Source: Sphingomonas sp. Y57
Lineage (GTDB): Bacteria; Pseudomonadota; Alphaproteobacteria; Sphingomonadales; Sphingomonadaceae
Reading direction: 5' to 3'
Assembly: GCF_001015195.1 (NCBI RefSeq)
Contig: NZ_LDES01000078.1
Location: 1-64,000, forward strand
DNA: 64,000 bases
Positions 29,146 through 37,850 of the stretch are shown here, in pieces. Positions within the stretch are counted from its first letter, which is position 1. The number at the start of each line of letters is the position of its first letter. The notes beneath the pieces are model-generated. The model was not told the DNA's origin. It was given only the letters and a program-made list of their open reading frames with translations, and ran no database searches. A program made the translations under genes and the position numbers.

Positions 29146-29715
29146 ATGCCCGCCAAACTGGCTCAACACCCGCTCATGCTGGCTGCGATGTTCGTCGTCG
29201 CCGCTACGGGCGCGATGGGCTTAGCGGCCATTCCGGCGTCGCAGCCGACGCTGGCTTATGAAGTTACCCCCCAACTCGTCGCCGACGATGTCGTGGCTGA
29301 CGATGGGATCGACCAGGTCCTCTTCAAGGAGGCGGTCACTACCACCAAGATCGACCAGCAGCTCGAGTGCATGGCCAAGGTCGTCCTGCACGAGGCCGCC
29401 AACCAGTCGCGCAGCGGCCAGCTTGCCGTCGCACAGGTCATCATGAACCGCGTCGGCCAGGACCGCTTCGGCGAGACTGTGTGCGAGGTGGTCAACCAGC
29501 CGGGCCAGTTCTTCCGCACCGCCTCCTACAATCCGCGCCGCGACACGGATCGCTGGGCCACCGCGGTCGAGGTTTCGCGGCAGGCGATGGCCGGCAATGG
29601 CGACCAGGTCGTCCCCGGCGCCGTCTTCTATCATTCGGCGCACCAGTCGCCGAACCGCTTCTTCCGGACGCGCGAGCGCCTGACCATGGTCGGCGACCAC
29701 GTCTTCTATCGTTAA
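29146..29715 (+). CDS. SleB/CwlJ-type cell wall hydrolase
   Basis: A 189-residue exported protein. An N-terminal hydrophobic signal (about 8-32) precedes the Hydrolase_2 domain of SleB, a lytic transglycosylase-like peptidoglycan hydrolase. LECMAKVVLHEAANQSRSGQ carries the catalytic glutamate (in LHEA), followed by LAVAQVIMNRV, and GAVFYHSAHQSP closes the fold. Such proteins in non-spore-formers remodel the wall. The ATG at 29146 has GGAG seven bases upstream. It ends at a strong terminator. Confidence 0.9.
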   Translation: MPAKLAQHPLMLAAMFVVAATGAMGLAAIPASQPTLAYEVTPQLVADDVVADDGIDQVLFKEAVTTTKIDQQLECMAKVVLHEAANQSRSGQLAVAQVIMNRVGQDRFGETVCEVVNQPGQFFRTASYNPRRDTDRWATAVEVSRQAMAGNGDQVVPGAVFYHSAHQSPNRFFRTRERLTMVGDHVFYR

Positions 29716-29743
29716 AGCCGACACAGATCGGAGAGGGTGCGGA

Positions 29744-29772
29744 GGGCCCGGCGGAAACGCCGGGCCCTTTGC
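29744..29772 (+). terminator. Rho-independent terminator after the SleB-type gene
   Basis: The ten-base stem GGGCCCGGCG/CGCCGGGCCC with a GAAA loop is followed by a short TTT. Confidence 0.82.
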
Positions 29773-29803
29773 TTATGCGCCATGCGCGGTTTAAGCCGAC
29801 GCA

Positions 29804-30277
29804 ATGTCCCGTTCCACCCGCGCCACCCAGTTCCTGACCCAGGCCAGGATCGCCCATGAGGTCCATAGCTATGACTATGACCCCGGCGGCGAACGGGTCG
29901 GGCTGCAGGCCGCCGAAGCGCTGGGCGAGGACCCGCGCCGGGTGCTCAAGACGCTGATGATCGAGATCGACGGCCGCCCCGCCTGCGCCGTGATCCCGTC
30001 CGACCGCGAGCTGTCGATGAAGAAGGCAGCGGCCGCGCTCGGCGCCAAGGCGGCTCAGATGATGAAGCCCGCCGACGCCGAGCGGATCACCGGCTATCAT
30101 GTCGGCGGGATCAGCCCGTTCGGACAGAAGAAGCGCGTGCCCGTCGCAATCGAGCGGGCGGCGATGGCCGAGGGGCTGGTCTATATCAACGGGGGCCAGC
30201 GCGGGCTGCAGGTGCGGCTGGCGCCCGGCGATGCGGCCAGGGCACTGGGGGCGGTGGTGGCGGAACTGGTGGCCTAG
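29804..30277 (+). CDS. ybaK: Cys-tRNA(Pro)/Cys-tRNA(Cys) deacylase YbaK
   Basis: A 157-residue single-domain editing protein of the YbaK/EbsC group that hydrolyses mischarged Cys-tRNA(Pro) in trans. The order of motifs is typical: MSRSTRATQFLTQARIAHEVH, GEDPRRVLKTLMIEIDG with the catalytic lysine, AVIPSDRELSMKKAAAALG and GYHVGGISPFGQKKRVP. The start at 29804 is the only one before the conserved N-terminus. It stands alone between two convergent units. Confidence 0.93.
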   Translation: MSRSTRATQFLTQARIAHEVHSYDYDPGGERVGLQAAEALGEDPRRVLKTLMIEIDGRPACAVIPSDRELSMKKAAAALGAKAAQMMKPADAERITGYHVGGISPFGQKKRVPVAIERAAMAEGLVYINGGQRGLQVRLAPGDAARALGAVVAELVA

Positions 30278-30289
30278 GATAGTCCGGGG

Positions 30290-30619
30290 CTACTGCGTGC
30301 CGCCGGAGGCCTCGTCGCCGAAGCGGGCGGCCTGGAGCTTCTTCCAGCGCGCGTGGAGCGCCTCGCGCGGGGCGGTGACGCCGAGCGAGTCCATCATGCC
30401 CTTCCAGCCAGCGGCGAGACCCGAGGCCTGCTGCTGCGCCTGGGTCACCGGCTTCTCGTCGACCCAGGCCGACAGCGTGCCGGCATTGGCGAACAGCAGG
30501 ACGAGCGTCGCGACGATGATCGTCACCGCCGTCCAGGCGAGCGGATCGCCGCGCTCGACAGGCTCGCCGGGCAGGTCGACCGGAGAGGCCAGCTCATGAT
30601 CCTTCATCTCGCGCGCCAT
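30290..30619 (-). CDS. Small single-span membrane protein of the O-acetylation cluster
   Basis: 109 residues. A cytoplasmic, acidic N-terminus (1-27) precedes one membrane helix (about 28-50, LAWTAVTIIVATLVLLFANA) and a periplasmic helical tail. The ATG at 30619 is 13 bases after the MBOAT stop, with GAGGGG upstream, so the two are almost certainly co-transcribed. The family is unknown to me. Position and topology suggest an accessory subunit for the acyltransferase, which is an inference. Confidence 0.75.
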   Translation of the reverse strand: MAREMKDHELASPVDLPGEPVERGDPLAWTAVTIIVATLVLLFANAGTLSAWVDEKPVTQAQQQASGLAAGWKGMMDSLGVTAPREALHARWKKLQAARFGDEASGGTQ

Positions 30620-30632
30620 CCGACCGGCCCCT

Positions 30633-32030
30633 CTAGAACTGATAATAGATGAAGGGCGCGACCCCTTCGTAGCGCATCGCATCGACCAGAATGATCGCCG
30701 CGGCGACGAGCAGGCCGAGCAGCGGGGCCGGCAGCAGCCGGAGGCGCAGCGCGATCCCCTGCGCGAGCAGCGGCGGGGTGAAGTGGAAGGCCATTCCCAG
30801 CAGCATCAGTCCGGCGAGCAGCGGCGTCGTCATCCCGTTGCTCCAGTCGCCCCCGGCCAGCCCGCCGAGGAAGGCGATCGCCGCATCGAAGCTCTCGGCG
30901 CGGAAGAAGATCCAGCCGAGCGTCACGACATGGAAGGTGACGAGGATGGCGAGCGGCCGGGGCAGGCCCGGCAGCCCCGCCTTGCGCCACAGCGTCTCGA
31001 TCACCTGGACGCCGCCATGGAGGCCGCCCCAGATCAGGAAGGTCCATTTGGCGCCGTGCCAGAAACCGCCGAGCAGCATGGTGAGCATGATGTTGCGGCA
31101 CTGCATGGCGAGGCCGCCACGGTTCCCGCCCAGACCGATATAGAGATAGTCGCGCAGCCAGCTCGACAGGCTGATGTGCCAGCGCCGCCAGAAATCCTGC
31201 AGCGAGGCGGCACGATAGGGCTGGTTGAAATTGCGCGGGAAGCGATAGCCGAACAAGGCGGCGATGCCGATCGCCATGTCGCTATAAGCCGAGAAGTCGC
31301 AATAGATCTGTACCGCATAGCCATAGGCGGCGAGCAGCAGGTCGAGGCTCGAATGGGCGGAGGGATCGAAGAATACCGGGTCGACCAGGTTGACCGACAG
31401 CTCCGACGCGACGACCGCCTTCTTGAACAGACCCCAGAGGATCAGCAGCAGCCCCATCGCCACCATCTCGCGGTTGAGACGGGGCGTCCTCTCGAACTGC
31501 GGCAGCAAGTCCGCGCCACGCACGATCGGTCCGGCGACGAGGTGCGGGAAGAAGGACATCAGCAGGGTGATGTCGAGCAGCGACGCCGCGCGCAGCCGGC
31601 CGCGATAGACGTCGATCAGATAGGACATGCCCTGGAAGGTGAAGAAGGACACGCCCACCGGCAGCACGATCTGCATGAGCGGCAGATCGCGGGCCATGCC
31701 CCAACCCGCGAGCAGCGCGCCGAGCTGTTCCAGGAAGAAGTCGTAATATTTGAAGAAGCCGAGGATGCCGAGATTGGCGACCACCCCGACGGCGACGATC
31801 GCCTTCTGCGTCGCACGCGACCGGGCCTCGTAGATCAGCCGTGCCGATCCCCAGTTGAGGACGGCCGAGGCGATCAGCAGCGCGACGAAGCGCCAATCCC
31901 ACGCGCCGTAGAATATCCAGCTGGCGACGAGCAGCAGGATCTTGCGCCATTCGTTGCTCGCCGACACCGCCCACACGAGCACGAAGGCGACGAGGAAGAA
32001 GAAGCCGAAGTCGAGGGTCGGGAACAGCAT
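30633..32030 (-). CDS. MBOAT O-acyltransferase, AlgI-like
   Basis: A 465-residue polytopic membrane protein with about ten or eleven helices. It opens MLFPTLDFGFFFLVAF like AlgI/DltB proteins. It has QGMSYLIDVYRG, FFPHLVAGPIVR and DFSAYSDMAIGIAALFGY, then DFWRRWHISLSSWLRDYLYI and GFWHGAKWTFLIWG with the catalytic histidine near residue 323, ending in the family-typical PFIYYQF. These enzymes move acetyl groups across the inner membrane for transfer to a polysaccharide. The ATG at 32030 starts the first helix. It lies between the SGNH hydrolases and the small membrane protein on the same strand. Confidence 0.95.
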   Translation of the reverse strand: MLFPTLDFGFFFLVAFVLVWAVSASNEWRKILLLVASWIFYGAWDWRFVALLIASAVLNWGSARLIYEARSRATQKAIVAVGVVANLGILGFFKYYDFFLEQLGALLAGWGMARDLPLMQIVLPVGVSFFTFQGMSYLIDVYRGRLRAASLLDITLLMSFFPHLVAGPIVRGADLLPQFERTPRLNREMVAMGLLLILWGLFKKAVVASELSVNLVDPVFFDPSAHSSLDLLLAAYGYAVQIYCDFSAYSDMAIGIAALFGYRFPRNFNQPYRAASLQDFWRRWHISLSSWLRDYLYIGLGGNRGGLAMQCRNIMLTMLLGGFWHGAKWTFLIWGGLHGGVQVIETLWRKAGLPGLPRPLAILVTFHVVTLGWIFFRAESFDAAIAFLGGLAGGDWSNGMTTPLLAGLMLLGMAFHFTPPLLAQGIALRLRLLPAPLLGLLVAAAIILVDAMRYEGVAPFIYYQF

Positions 32031-32057
32031 CTAGCGGACCGCCCCCGCCTCCGCCGC

Positions 32058-32149
32058 CATTCCCGCGGAAGCGGGAATCCATCGACGGCGGCCTGCAGGA
32101 AGCCGGATGCTCCGCAACCGTGAATTCCCGCTTTCGCGGGTGTGGCGAT
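32058..32149. repeat. Hairpin-doublet repeat (family A, variant)
   Basis: CATTCCCGCGGAAGCGGGAA and ATTCCCGCTTTCGCGGGTGTGG face each other across about 46 bases, between the MBOAT gene and the upstream SGNH gene. It has the doublet layout with a different arm sequence. Confidence 0.7.
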
Positions 32150-32164
32150 CAAGCGAGGAGGCCC

Positions 32165-33595
32165 TCACCAGCGCCCCCCGGCATTGACGGCGGCATCCAG
32201 ATCGGCCTGGAGCCGGCTGGCGATCTCCTGGCCGCCGGCACTGTTGAAATGCACATAGTCGGGGCGCATCCGCGTCGGCTGCAGCTTGACCCAGCTGACA
32301 GCGGTGCAACGGCCGCCCATCCGCGCCTCCCAGTCCCAGAACCCCAGGCGGAGCTGCCGCGCGACCTTGCGCTGGACTTCCCGGACCACCTTCAGCCCGG
32401 CCGGCGGGAAGAGCGGGCGAGCGGTGATTGCCCAGCCGGTGCGCGGCTGGTTCGCCGCGGCAGCGACCGGCGCGGGCACCAGCGGCACGGTCGGCTTCGC
32501 CACCGAAGCCTGCTCGCCCAGCGCCTCAAGCACGTCATCGATCGCATCGGCCGTGCGCGGCTGTTCGGGCGGGCGCCCCTGCCCGCCCGGCTCGGCGGCC
32601 AGCGGCGGCAACGTCACCGGCTCGATGCACGGCGCCGGCGTCGCCGTCGGGGCGTTGTTGAGCATCTCGCTGCGCCGGCTGAGCGCATCGGGTGCGCCCA
32701 GCAGCAGGATCGGCACCCGGCCGGCAAGGCGGCGGACGCGGCCGATCTGGCTGCGCAGCGCGATCTCATATTCCTGCGGGTTGACGCGCGGCGCGAAGCC
32801 TTCGTTGGTGCCGAAGGCGATGACGATCAGGTCGGGATCGTAGCTGCGCAGCTCTTCCGCAACCACGGCGTCGTCGTTGCGGCTGAAATGGATGAACTGC
32901 GACCCGACAACGCCGAGGTTGGAGAGCGCGACCCCGCCAGCGTCGCGGAAGGTGGCCCAGCTGGTGATCGTCACCGGTCCGCCCTCGGTCACCACCGATA
33001 CGGCGGGCTGCAGCCGGTCGAAGCGCATCTCCTTGCATTCCGGCCGGGTGATCAGCGAGCCGAGTTCCATCCGGTCGACCTCTCCGCCGACGCTGATCGC
33101 CAGGGTGCCGGCGCCCGGCTCCGCGATCGCGCAGACCACGAAGCGGTTGAAGGTCTCCAGCGCCGAGGCGGTCAGCCCGATCCGCGCGCCGGGGGCGGTC
33201 GAGGTGATGCTGAATCCCGACAGGCCGCGCGCGCCGCGCGGACTCTGCGAGCCCGGACCGAAGATCGAAGAGATCGTCCAGCCGCCCGACATGTCGACAC
33301 TGACGCCGCGCGGATTATAGCCCTGGAAGGGCTTGCCGGGCGGCATCACGCCGCGCCCGCCACTGCCGTAGCGGGCCTGGAGCATGTCGCGCCAGGCGCC
33401 CGTGATCGCGTCGCCGGCGGTGTGGCTATCGCCGATCTGGAGGATATGGACCGGCTTGCCGCCGCCGCCGCGCGCCGCCGCAAGCTTGTCGAAATAGGGC
33501 TTGAGGACGGAATAGTTGCACAGGCCGCCCGCGCAATCGGCGGTGACGGCGGGCGCTGCGGCGGCCGCGGCGGCCAGAGCGAACAGGCCGATCAT
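32165..33595 (-). CDS. SGNH/GDSL hydrolase-family protein, exported
   Basis: A 476-residue secreted protein. After a signal peptide (1-20) the catalytic block I is VHILQIGDSHTAGDA (serine near 57), the conserved Asn block is LIVIAFGTNEGF, and the C-terminal RPDYVHFNSAG supplies the Asp-x-x-His pair. A proline/alanine-rich low-complexity segment (about 335-395) interrupts the domain. It probably removes or transfers O-acetyl groups on a periplasmic polysaccharide together with the MBOAT protein. The ATG at 33595 overlaps the stop of the upstream SGNH gene by four bases. Confidence 0.87.
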   Translation of the reverse strand: MIGLFALAAAAAAAPAVTADCAGGLCNYSVLKPYFDKLAAARGGGGKPVHILQIGDSHTAGDAITGAWRDMLQARYGSGGRGVMPPGKPFQGYNPRGVSVDMSGGWTISSIFGPGSQSPRGARGLSGFSITSTAPGARIGLTASALETFNRFVVCAIAEPGAGTLAISVGGEVDRMELGSLITRPECKEMRFDRLQPAVSVVTEGGPVTITSWATFRDAGGVALSNLGVVGSQFIHFSRNDDAVVAEELRSYDPDLIVIAFGTNEGFAPRVNPQEYEIALRSQIGRVRRLAGRVPILLLGAPDALSRRSEMLNNAPTATPAPCIEPVTLPPLAAEPGGQGRPPEQPRTADAIDDVLEALGEQASVAKPTVPLVPAPVAAAANQPRTGWAITARPLFPPAGLKVVREVQRKVARQLRLGFWDWEARMGGRCTAVSWVKLQPTRMRPDYVHFNSAGGQEIASRLQADLDAAVNAGGRW

Positions 33596-34782
33596 CGGCG
33601 GTCGGCGTCGGGGCGGGTCGCCTCGTCGCGCAGTTCGGGGGGAAGCAGATCGGCCGGCGCGCCCTTGGCTGGCGCCATCGCCGGTTCGGGCGGCGGCGCC
33701 TTGGAGGGCTTGGAAGAGGGTGCCGACGGCTCGGGCAGGCCGGCGAGCGGATCCTCCATCCGGGGCGGCTTCGGCGCCGGTGCGGGCCTGACCGGCGGCG
33801 GGACGACGAGCGGCGCGGGTGCCACGGTCGGCGGAGGCGGCGCGCCCTCGCCCGCCTGGCCCCGCGCCTTGTCGACATAGGAGCGGATACGGCCGGCCAG
33901 CCCGCGGGTGATGCGGATATAGCCGTTCATCGACATATGGATGCCGTCATTGGCGCGCATCAGCTGTGGCTTGCCGGTCGCGGGATCGGGCAGATAGGCC
34001 GCATAGCGACCCTCGGCATCGACCGAATAAGGGGCCGTGTCGATGAAGGCGACGCCGAGCCTGCCCATCAGGTCGCGATAGAAGGCATTCATGCGGACCA
34101 CGTCGGCGTCGTAGGCGGCCTCGCGCATCTTCGGCAGGCCGACCCAATAGACGATCGCGCCCTGCGACCGCAGCATGGCGACGTAGGAGGTCACCCGTCG
34201 CGCGATAGCGGCCTTCCAGTTGGGGGTGAGCAACGCATAGACATGGCCGCCGTCGGCAACGCCCATCATGTCGTTGGCGCCGAACGAGATCACGGCAATG
34301 TCGACCGGCGCGTCCGCAAGGCGGGCGCGGTCGTGCTGCTCGAGGTTGAGCGTCTTGTAGCGGGTGAAGCCGGTTGCCTGCTGGCTGTACTTGATCACCT
34401 GGTAGCCCGCCTTGCGGCTGAGCTGGTTGTACAATGCCGACCAGATGCCGTCGCCGAAGCTGTCGCCGAACACGCCGACGCGAACCGGGCGGCCGGCCGC
34501 GATCGCGTTGACGATGCCGGGCTGGATCGGCCGGGTCTCGGCCACCACGGGCGGCTGGGGAAGCTGGCCCGGCGCCTGAGGCACGGGCTTCCCGTCCGGC
34601 GTGGTCGCCGGCGCGACGCCGGGGGCGACACCATCCGGACCGGCGACCCCCAGTTCGGACGGGGCCGCGACGGGCACCTCGACCTGCTGGCGGACGCCGA
34701 AGGCGTAACCTATCGCAGCGCCCGCCGCGACACCCAGGAACAATACCGCCGTCCGATCGAACAGAAACAGCGCCGCCCTCAT
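33592..34782 (-). CDS. DUF459/SGNH-family periplasmic protein
   Basis: 396 residues. One N-terminal membrane anchor or signal (about 8-28) and a Pro-rich spacer (30-85) lead to an SGNH fold with VRVGVFGDSFGDGIW, VDIAVISFGANDMMG and RANDGIHMSMNGY (Asp-x-x-His). A long Pro/Ala-rich C-terminal tail (about 300-396) follows. DUF459 proteins accompany AlgI-type acyltransferases. The ATG at 34782 with GGTGGA upstream is chosen over a GTG at 34798-34800. It is the first gene of the four-gene cluster, and its stop overlaps the next start. Confidence 0.85.
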   Translation of the reverse strand: MRAALFLFDRTAVLFLGVAAGAAIGYAFGVRQQVEVPVAAPSELGVAGPDGVAPGVAPATTPDGKPVPQAPGQLPQPPVVAETRPIQPGIVNAIAAGRPVRVGVFGDSFGDGIWSALYNQLSRKAGYQVIKYSQQATGFTRYKTLNLEQHDRARLADAPVDIAVISFGANDMMGVADGGHVYALLTPNWKAAIARRVTSYVAMLRSQGAIVYWVGLPKMREAAYDADVVRMNAFYRDLMGRLGVAFIDTAPYSVDAEGRYAAYLPDPATGKPQLMRANDGIHMSMNGYIRITRGLAGRIRSYVDKARGQAGEGAPPPPTVAPAPLVVPPPVRPAPAPKPPRMEDPLAGLPEPSAPSSKPSKAPPPEPAMAPAKGAPADLLPPELRDEATRPDADRR

Positions 34783-34960
34783 CGATCCACCCGCACACAC
34801 TCCCGAAACGAACCGACGCGGCTGGAGGAACTCAGCGGAACGCGATCGACGCCCCCGTCCTTAATATGGCGCGCGCGGACCTGTCGAGCCGCTTCGGGCG
34901 ACTCGGCGCGGGACGGTCACGGCTGGGCAGGTTGGCCGACGCGGCCCCGCCCCTTCTTCG

Positions 34961-35088
34961 TCATGCTGAACTTGTTCAGCATCCACCGGCGAGCGGCGAC
35001 GAGCCCGGCGATCGGAGAGACCGTATCGCAGGAGCCTCATGCCCCAGGCATGTGGCCTAGTGGATGCTGAAACGAGTTCAGCATGATG
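34961..35088. repeat. Inverted hairpin doublet, CTGAAC type (family C)
   Basis: TCATGCTGAACTTGTTCAGC (34961) and ATGCTGAAACGAGTTCAGCA (to about 35084) are each imperfect palindromes and are inverted relative to each other, about 75 bases apart. They fill the 323-base gap upstream of the O-acetylation cluster. Confidence 0.8.
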
Positions 35089-35105
35089 GTGACAATGGCG
35101 GTCCG

Positions 35106-35804
35106 TCAGGCGTTCACCGGCCGGGTTCCGAACAGATTGCGGCGACGTTCTTCCTCGCTCGGTTCGGGAAGGTCGCGAAAACGCTCGGGGATGGCATAGG
35201 CGCGGACGGTCGCCGGCCGCGCGGTGATCGCGTCGAACCAGCGCTTGAGGTTGGGGAAGGCGGCGAGGTCCTGGCCCTGACGCTCATAGGGCACGATCCA
35301 GGGGTAGCTGGCCATGTCGGCGATGGAATAATCGTCGCCCGCCACAAAGGCGCGGTCGGCAAGCCGCCTGTCGAGCACCCCGTAAAGCCTGGCGGTTTCC
35401 TTCACATAGCGGTCGATCGCGTAGGGAATCTTCTCGGGCGCATAGGCATTGAAATGATGGTTCTGCCCGGCCATCGGGCCGAGCCCGCCCATCTGCCAGA
35501 AAAGCCATTGCAGCACCTCGGCCCGGCCGTGCAGGTCGGAAGGGATGAAGCGGCCGGTCTTCTCGGCGAGATAGAGCAGGATCGCACCCGATTCGAACAG
35601 CGAGACCGGCGCGCCGCCCCCCGCCGGATCGGTGTCGACGATCGCGGGGATGCGGTTGTTCGGCGCGATCTTCAGGAAATCGGGAGCGAACTGGTCGCCC
35701 TTGCCGATGTTGACCGGATGGACCCGGTAGTCGAGCCCGGTCTCCTCGAGGAACAGCGTGACCTTATGGCCGTTGGGCGTACCCCAATAATAGACGTCGA
35801 TCAT
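35106..35804 (-). CDS. Glutathione S-transferase, YfcG/Ure2p-like
   Basis: A 232-residue cytosolic protein. The thioredoxin-like N-domain (1-85) has MIDVYYWGTPNGHKVTLFLEE, the cis-proline IPAIVD and the glutathione-binding ESGAILLYLAEKTG. The all-helical C-domain has YSIADMASYPWI. The TPNGHK motif in place of a catalytic serine/tyrosine is typical of nu-class/YfcG-type disulfide-bond reductases. The ATG at 35804 has AGGAG upstream. It is single-gene, flanked by repeats on both sides. Confidence 0.92.
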   Translation of the reverse strand: MIDVYYWGTPNGHKVTLFLEETGLDYRVHPVNIGKGDQFAPDFLKIAPNNRIPAIVDTDPAGGGAPVSLFESGAILLYLAEKTGRFIPSDLHGRAEVLQWLFWQMGGLGPMAGQNHHFNAYAPEKIPYAIDRYVKETARLYGVLDRRLADRAFVAGDDYSIADMASYPWIVPYERQGQDLAAFPNLKRWFDAITARPATVRAYAIPERFRDLPEPSEEERRRNLFGTRPVNA

Positions 35805-35867
35805 CGCAAGCTCCTCCTGGCATCGAGGATGTTACAGATCGGTACGTCGAGGACGGGAGTCAAGGAA

Positions 35868-36032
35868 AATCCCTCTCCCCTCGGGGAGAGGGAGGGACCC
35901 GCAGCCGCAGGCTGCGGGAGGGAGAGAGCACGCCGGAGCCTTGGCGGATCGCTTGGCGGGGGGTGCGGGACGCTCGGGCTTTGCCCTCGCGCGCCCTCTC
36001 CCTCGATCCCTCTCCCCGAGCGGAGAGGGAAG
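35868..36032. repeat. Long hairpin-doublet repeat (family B)
   Basis: CCCTCTCCCCTCGGGGAGAG at the left and CCCTCTCCCCGAGCGGAGAG at the right are terminal palindromes of an element of about 165 bases with GC-rich internal hairpins. It fills the gap between the GST and DUF885 genes. Related copies are at 39820 and 50788. Confidence 0.75.
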
Positions 36033-37850
36033 TCAGGCCCTCGCCCGTGCCTCGATGACCTGCTCCAGGATGGTAAGCGGCAGCGCGCCTTCGAGCAGCA
36101 CCTCGTGGAACTGGCGCAGATCGAACGCCGCGCCCTTGATCGCCTTCGCCTTCTCGCGCGCCTTCACCCAGCTCATATGGCCGACCTTGTAGCTGCACGC
36201 CTGGCCCGGCCAGATGCAGTAGCGGTCGATCTCGCGCTGGGTTCGGGGGCGGGCGAAGCCGCTCGCCTCGACCATGTAATCGGTCGCCTGCTCGCGGCTC
36301 CACCGCTTGAAGTGGATGCCGGTGTCGGTGACCAACCGGACCGCGCGGAACAGGAAACTCTGCAGGAAACCGGCGCGGCCGATCGGGTCCGTCGCATAGA
36401 CGCCCATCTCGTCGGCGAGCTGCTCCGCATAGAGCGCCCAGCCCTCGACATAGGCTCCGAACGGAGCGATCTTCCGCAGCATCGGAAGGTCCTTCGCCTC
36501 CTGGGCCAGGCTGATCTGGAGGTGATGGCCCGGCGTGCCCTCATGGTAGGTCAGGCTGGGCAGGCCGTAGCGCGGCCAATCGGCGGTGTCCTTCAGGTTG
36601 ATATAGTAGATCGCCCCGCGCGAACCATCGAGCGCGGCCGAGTTGTAATAGCCATTGGGCGCACCGTCCTGGATGAAGGGCGGCACCCGCTTCACCTCGA
36701 GCGGGGCCTTGGGCAGGGTCGCGAAGGCTTCGGGCAGCTTCGCCTCCATCGCCTTCACCAGCCCGTTGATATAGTCGATCAGCTCGGCCCGGCCGGCGTC
36801 GGTGTTGGCGAAGATCTGCTTGGGGTCATTGTTGAGCGCGGTCAGCCGCTCGCCGACGGTCCCCCTGGTCATGCCTTCCTTCTTCAGGATCGCGTCGATC
36901 TGGCCACTGATCTCGGCGACCTGATCGCGGCCCATCTGGTGGACCTCCTCGGGCGACAGCGTCGTCGTCGTCGCGTTCATCAGCGCATCGGCATAATATT
37001 CGTCGCCCTTGGGCAGGCGCCAGCAACCCGCATCATGGCTCGCCGCCTTGCGCAGGCCGGTAACGAGCGCGATCTGCCGGTCGAGTGCGGGGAATATCTC
37101 ATCGGTGACGATCTTCTCGGCCCGGGCGCCCCAGTCGCCGCTAATGGCCTTCTCGCCCGTCCGGCGGACGATCGATTCGGCGAGGACTGTCCTGGCGGCC
37201 GGCTGGTCACGCAACGCCTTGAGCTGCCCGAGCGCGAGATCGAGGCAGAAATCGGGGGCGAAGGCACCGTAGCGCGCATCATCCTGCTGGAAGCGGGTGC
37301 TTTCGTCGAGCACACGGGCGAATTCGTGCAGGCGCGCGACATAGGCGTCGGCATCGTCCCTGGTCTCTATCACATGCTGGGAATCGAGGAAGTCCGGGAC
37401 CGACGAATAAGGGCCGCTCAGCTGGCTGATCGCATAGGGGACATAATAGCCGCTGGTGCTGCCATAGGGATATTTGGAGCCACCCTTCGTCGCCTGCTCG
37501 ACCATGTAGACGACGACGTCGTAGTTGAGCTGTGCGGCAGGCGACAGCGCCGCGCGATCGAGCTTGCGCAGCGCGGCGAGCGAGGCCTTGTCCTCGGCCA
37601 GAACCCTGGCCTGATCGGCCTTGGTGTAGCGGTCGAGCCTGCTCTTCTGGCCGGCGCGCGCGCCCTTGTCGAGGCCGAGGCTGGTCGCGGTTTCCGGGCT
37701 GTCGTCGAGCTGCTTCTCGAACATCGCGTCGACGAGCGCGGCGAGCTGCTTGTCGGCGGCGTTGCCGGCCGCCGCCGCCTCGGCGAGGCGGGGCATCATG
37801 CCGGCGAGAAGGGCGAGACCGGCCGAGCCGATAAATTGACGTCTATCCAT
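36033..37850 (-). CDS. DUF885 family metallopeptidase-like protein
   Basis: 605 residues, the usual DUF885 length. The N-terminus MDRRQFIGSAGLALLAG is a Tat-like signal with an RR pair, so periplasmic export is likely. The gluzincin-like zinc site is TYHEGTPGHHLQ (about 435-446), with the downstream EGWALYAEQLADEMG supplying the third ligand. The family resembles M32/carboxypeptidase-type zinc peptidases; the substrate is unknown. The ATG at 37850 begins the signal. It is monocistronic, facing the hairpin-rich region upstream. Confidence 0.9.
   Translation of the reverse strand: MDRRQFIGSAGLALLAGMMPRLAEAAAAGNAADKQLAALVDAMFEKQLDDSPETATSLGLDKGARAGQKSRLDRYTKADQARVLAEDKASLAALRKLDRAALSPAAQLNYDVVVYMVEQATKGGSKYPYGSTSGYYVPYAISQLSGPYSSVPDFLDSQHVIETRDDADAYVARLHEFARVLDESTRFQQDDARYGAFAPDFCLDLALGQLKALRDQPAARTVLAESIVRRTGEKAISGDWGARAEKIVTDEIFPALDRQIALVTGLRKAASHDAGCWRLPKGDEYYADALMNATTTTLSPEEVHQMGRDQVAEISGQIDAILKKEGMTRGTVGERLTALNNDPKQIFANTDAGRAELIDYINGLVKAMEAKLPEAFATLPKAPLEVKRVPPFIQDGAPNGYYNSAALDGSRGAIYYINLKDTADWPRYGLPSLTYHEGTPGHHLQISLAQEAKDLPMLRKIAPFGAYVEGWALYAEQLADEMGVYATDPIGRAGFLQSFLFRAVRLVTDTGIHFKRWSREQATDYMVEASGFARPRTQREIDRYCIWPGQACSYKVGHMSWVKAREKAKAIKGAAFDLRQFHEVLLEGALPLTILEQVIEARARA

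Noticed and set aside
28882-29169. Minus-strand 95-codon frame upstream of the SleB-type gene
   Set aside because: It overlaps that gene's start, has no ribosome-binding site and resembles no protein I know.
34961-35088. Rho-independent terminator for the GST or O-acetylation genes
   Set aside because: Paired, inverted copies without T tracts fit a dispersed repeat better, and neither flanking gene ends here.
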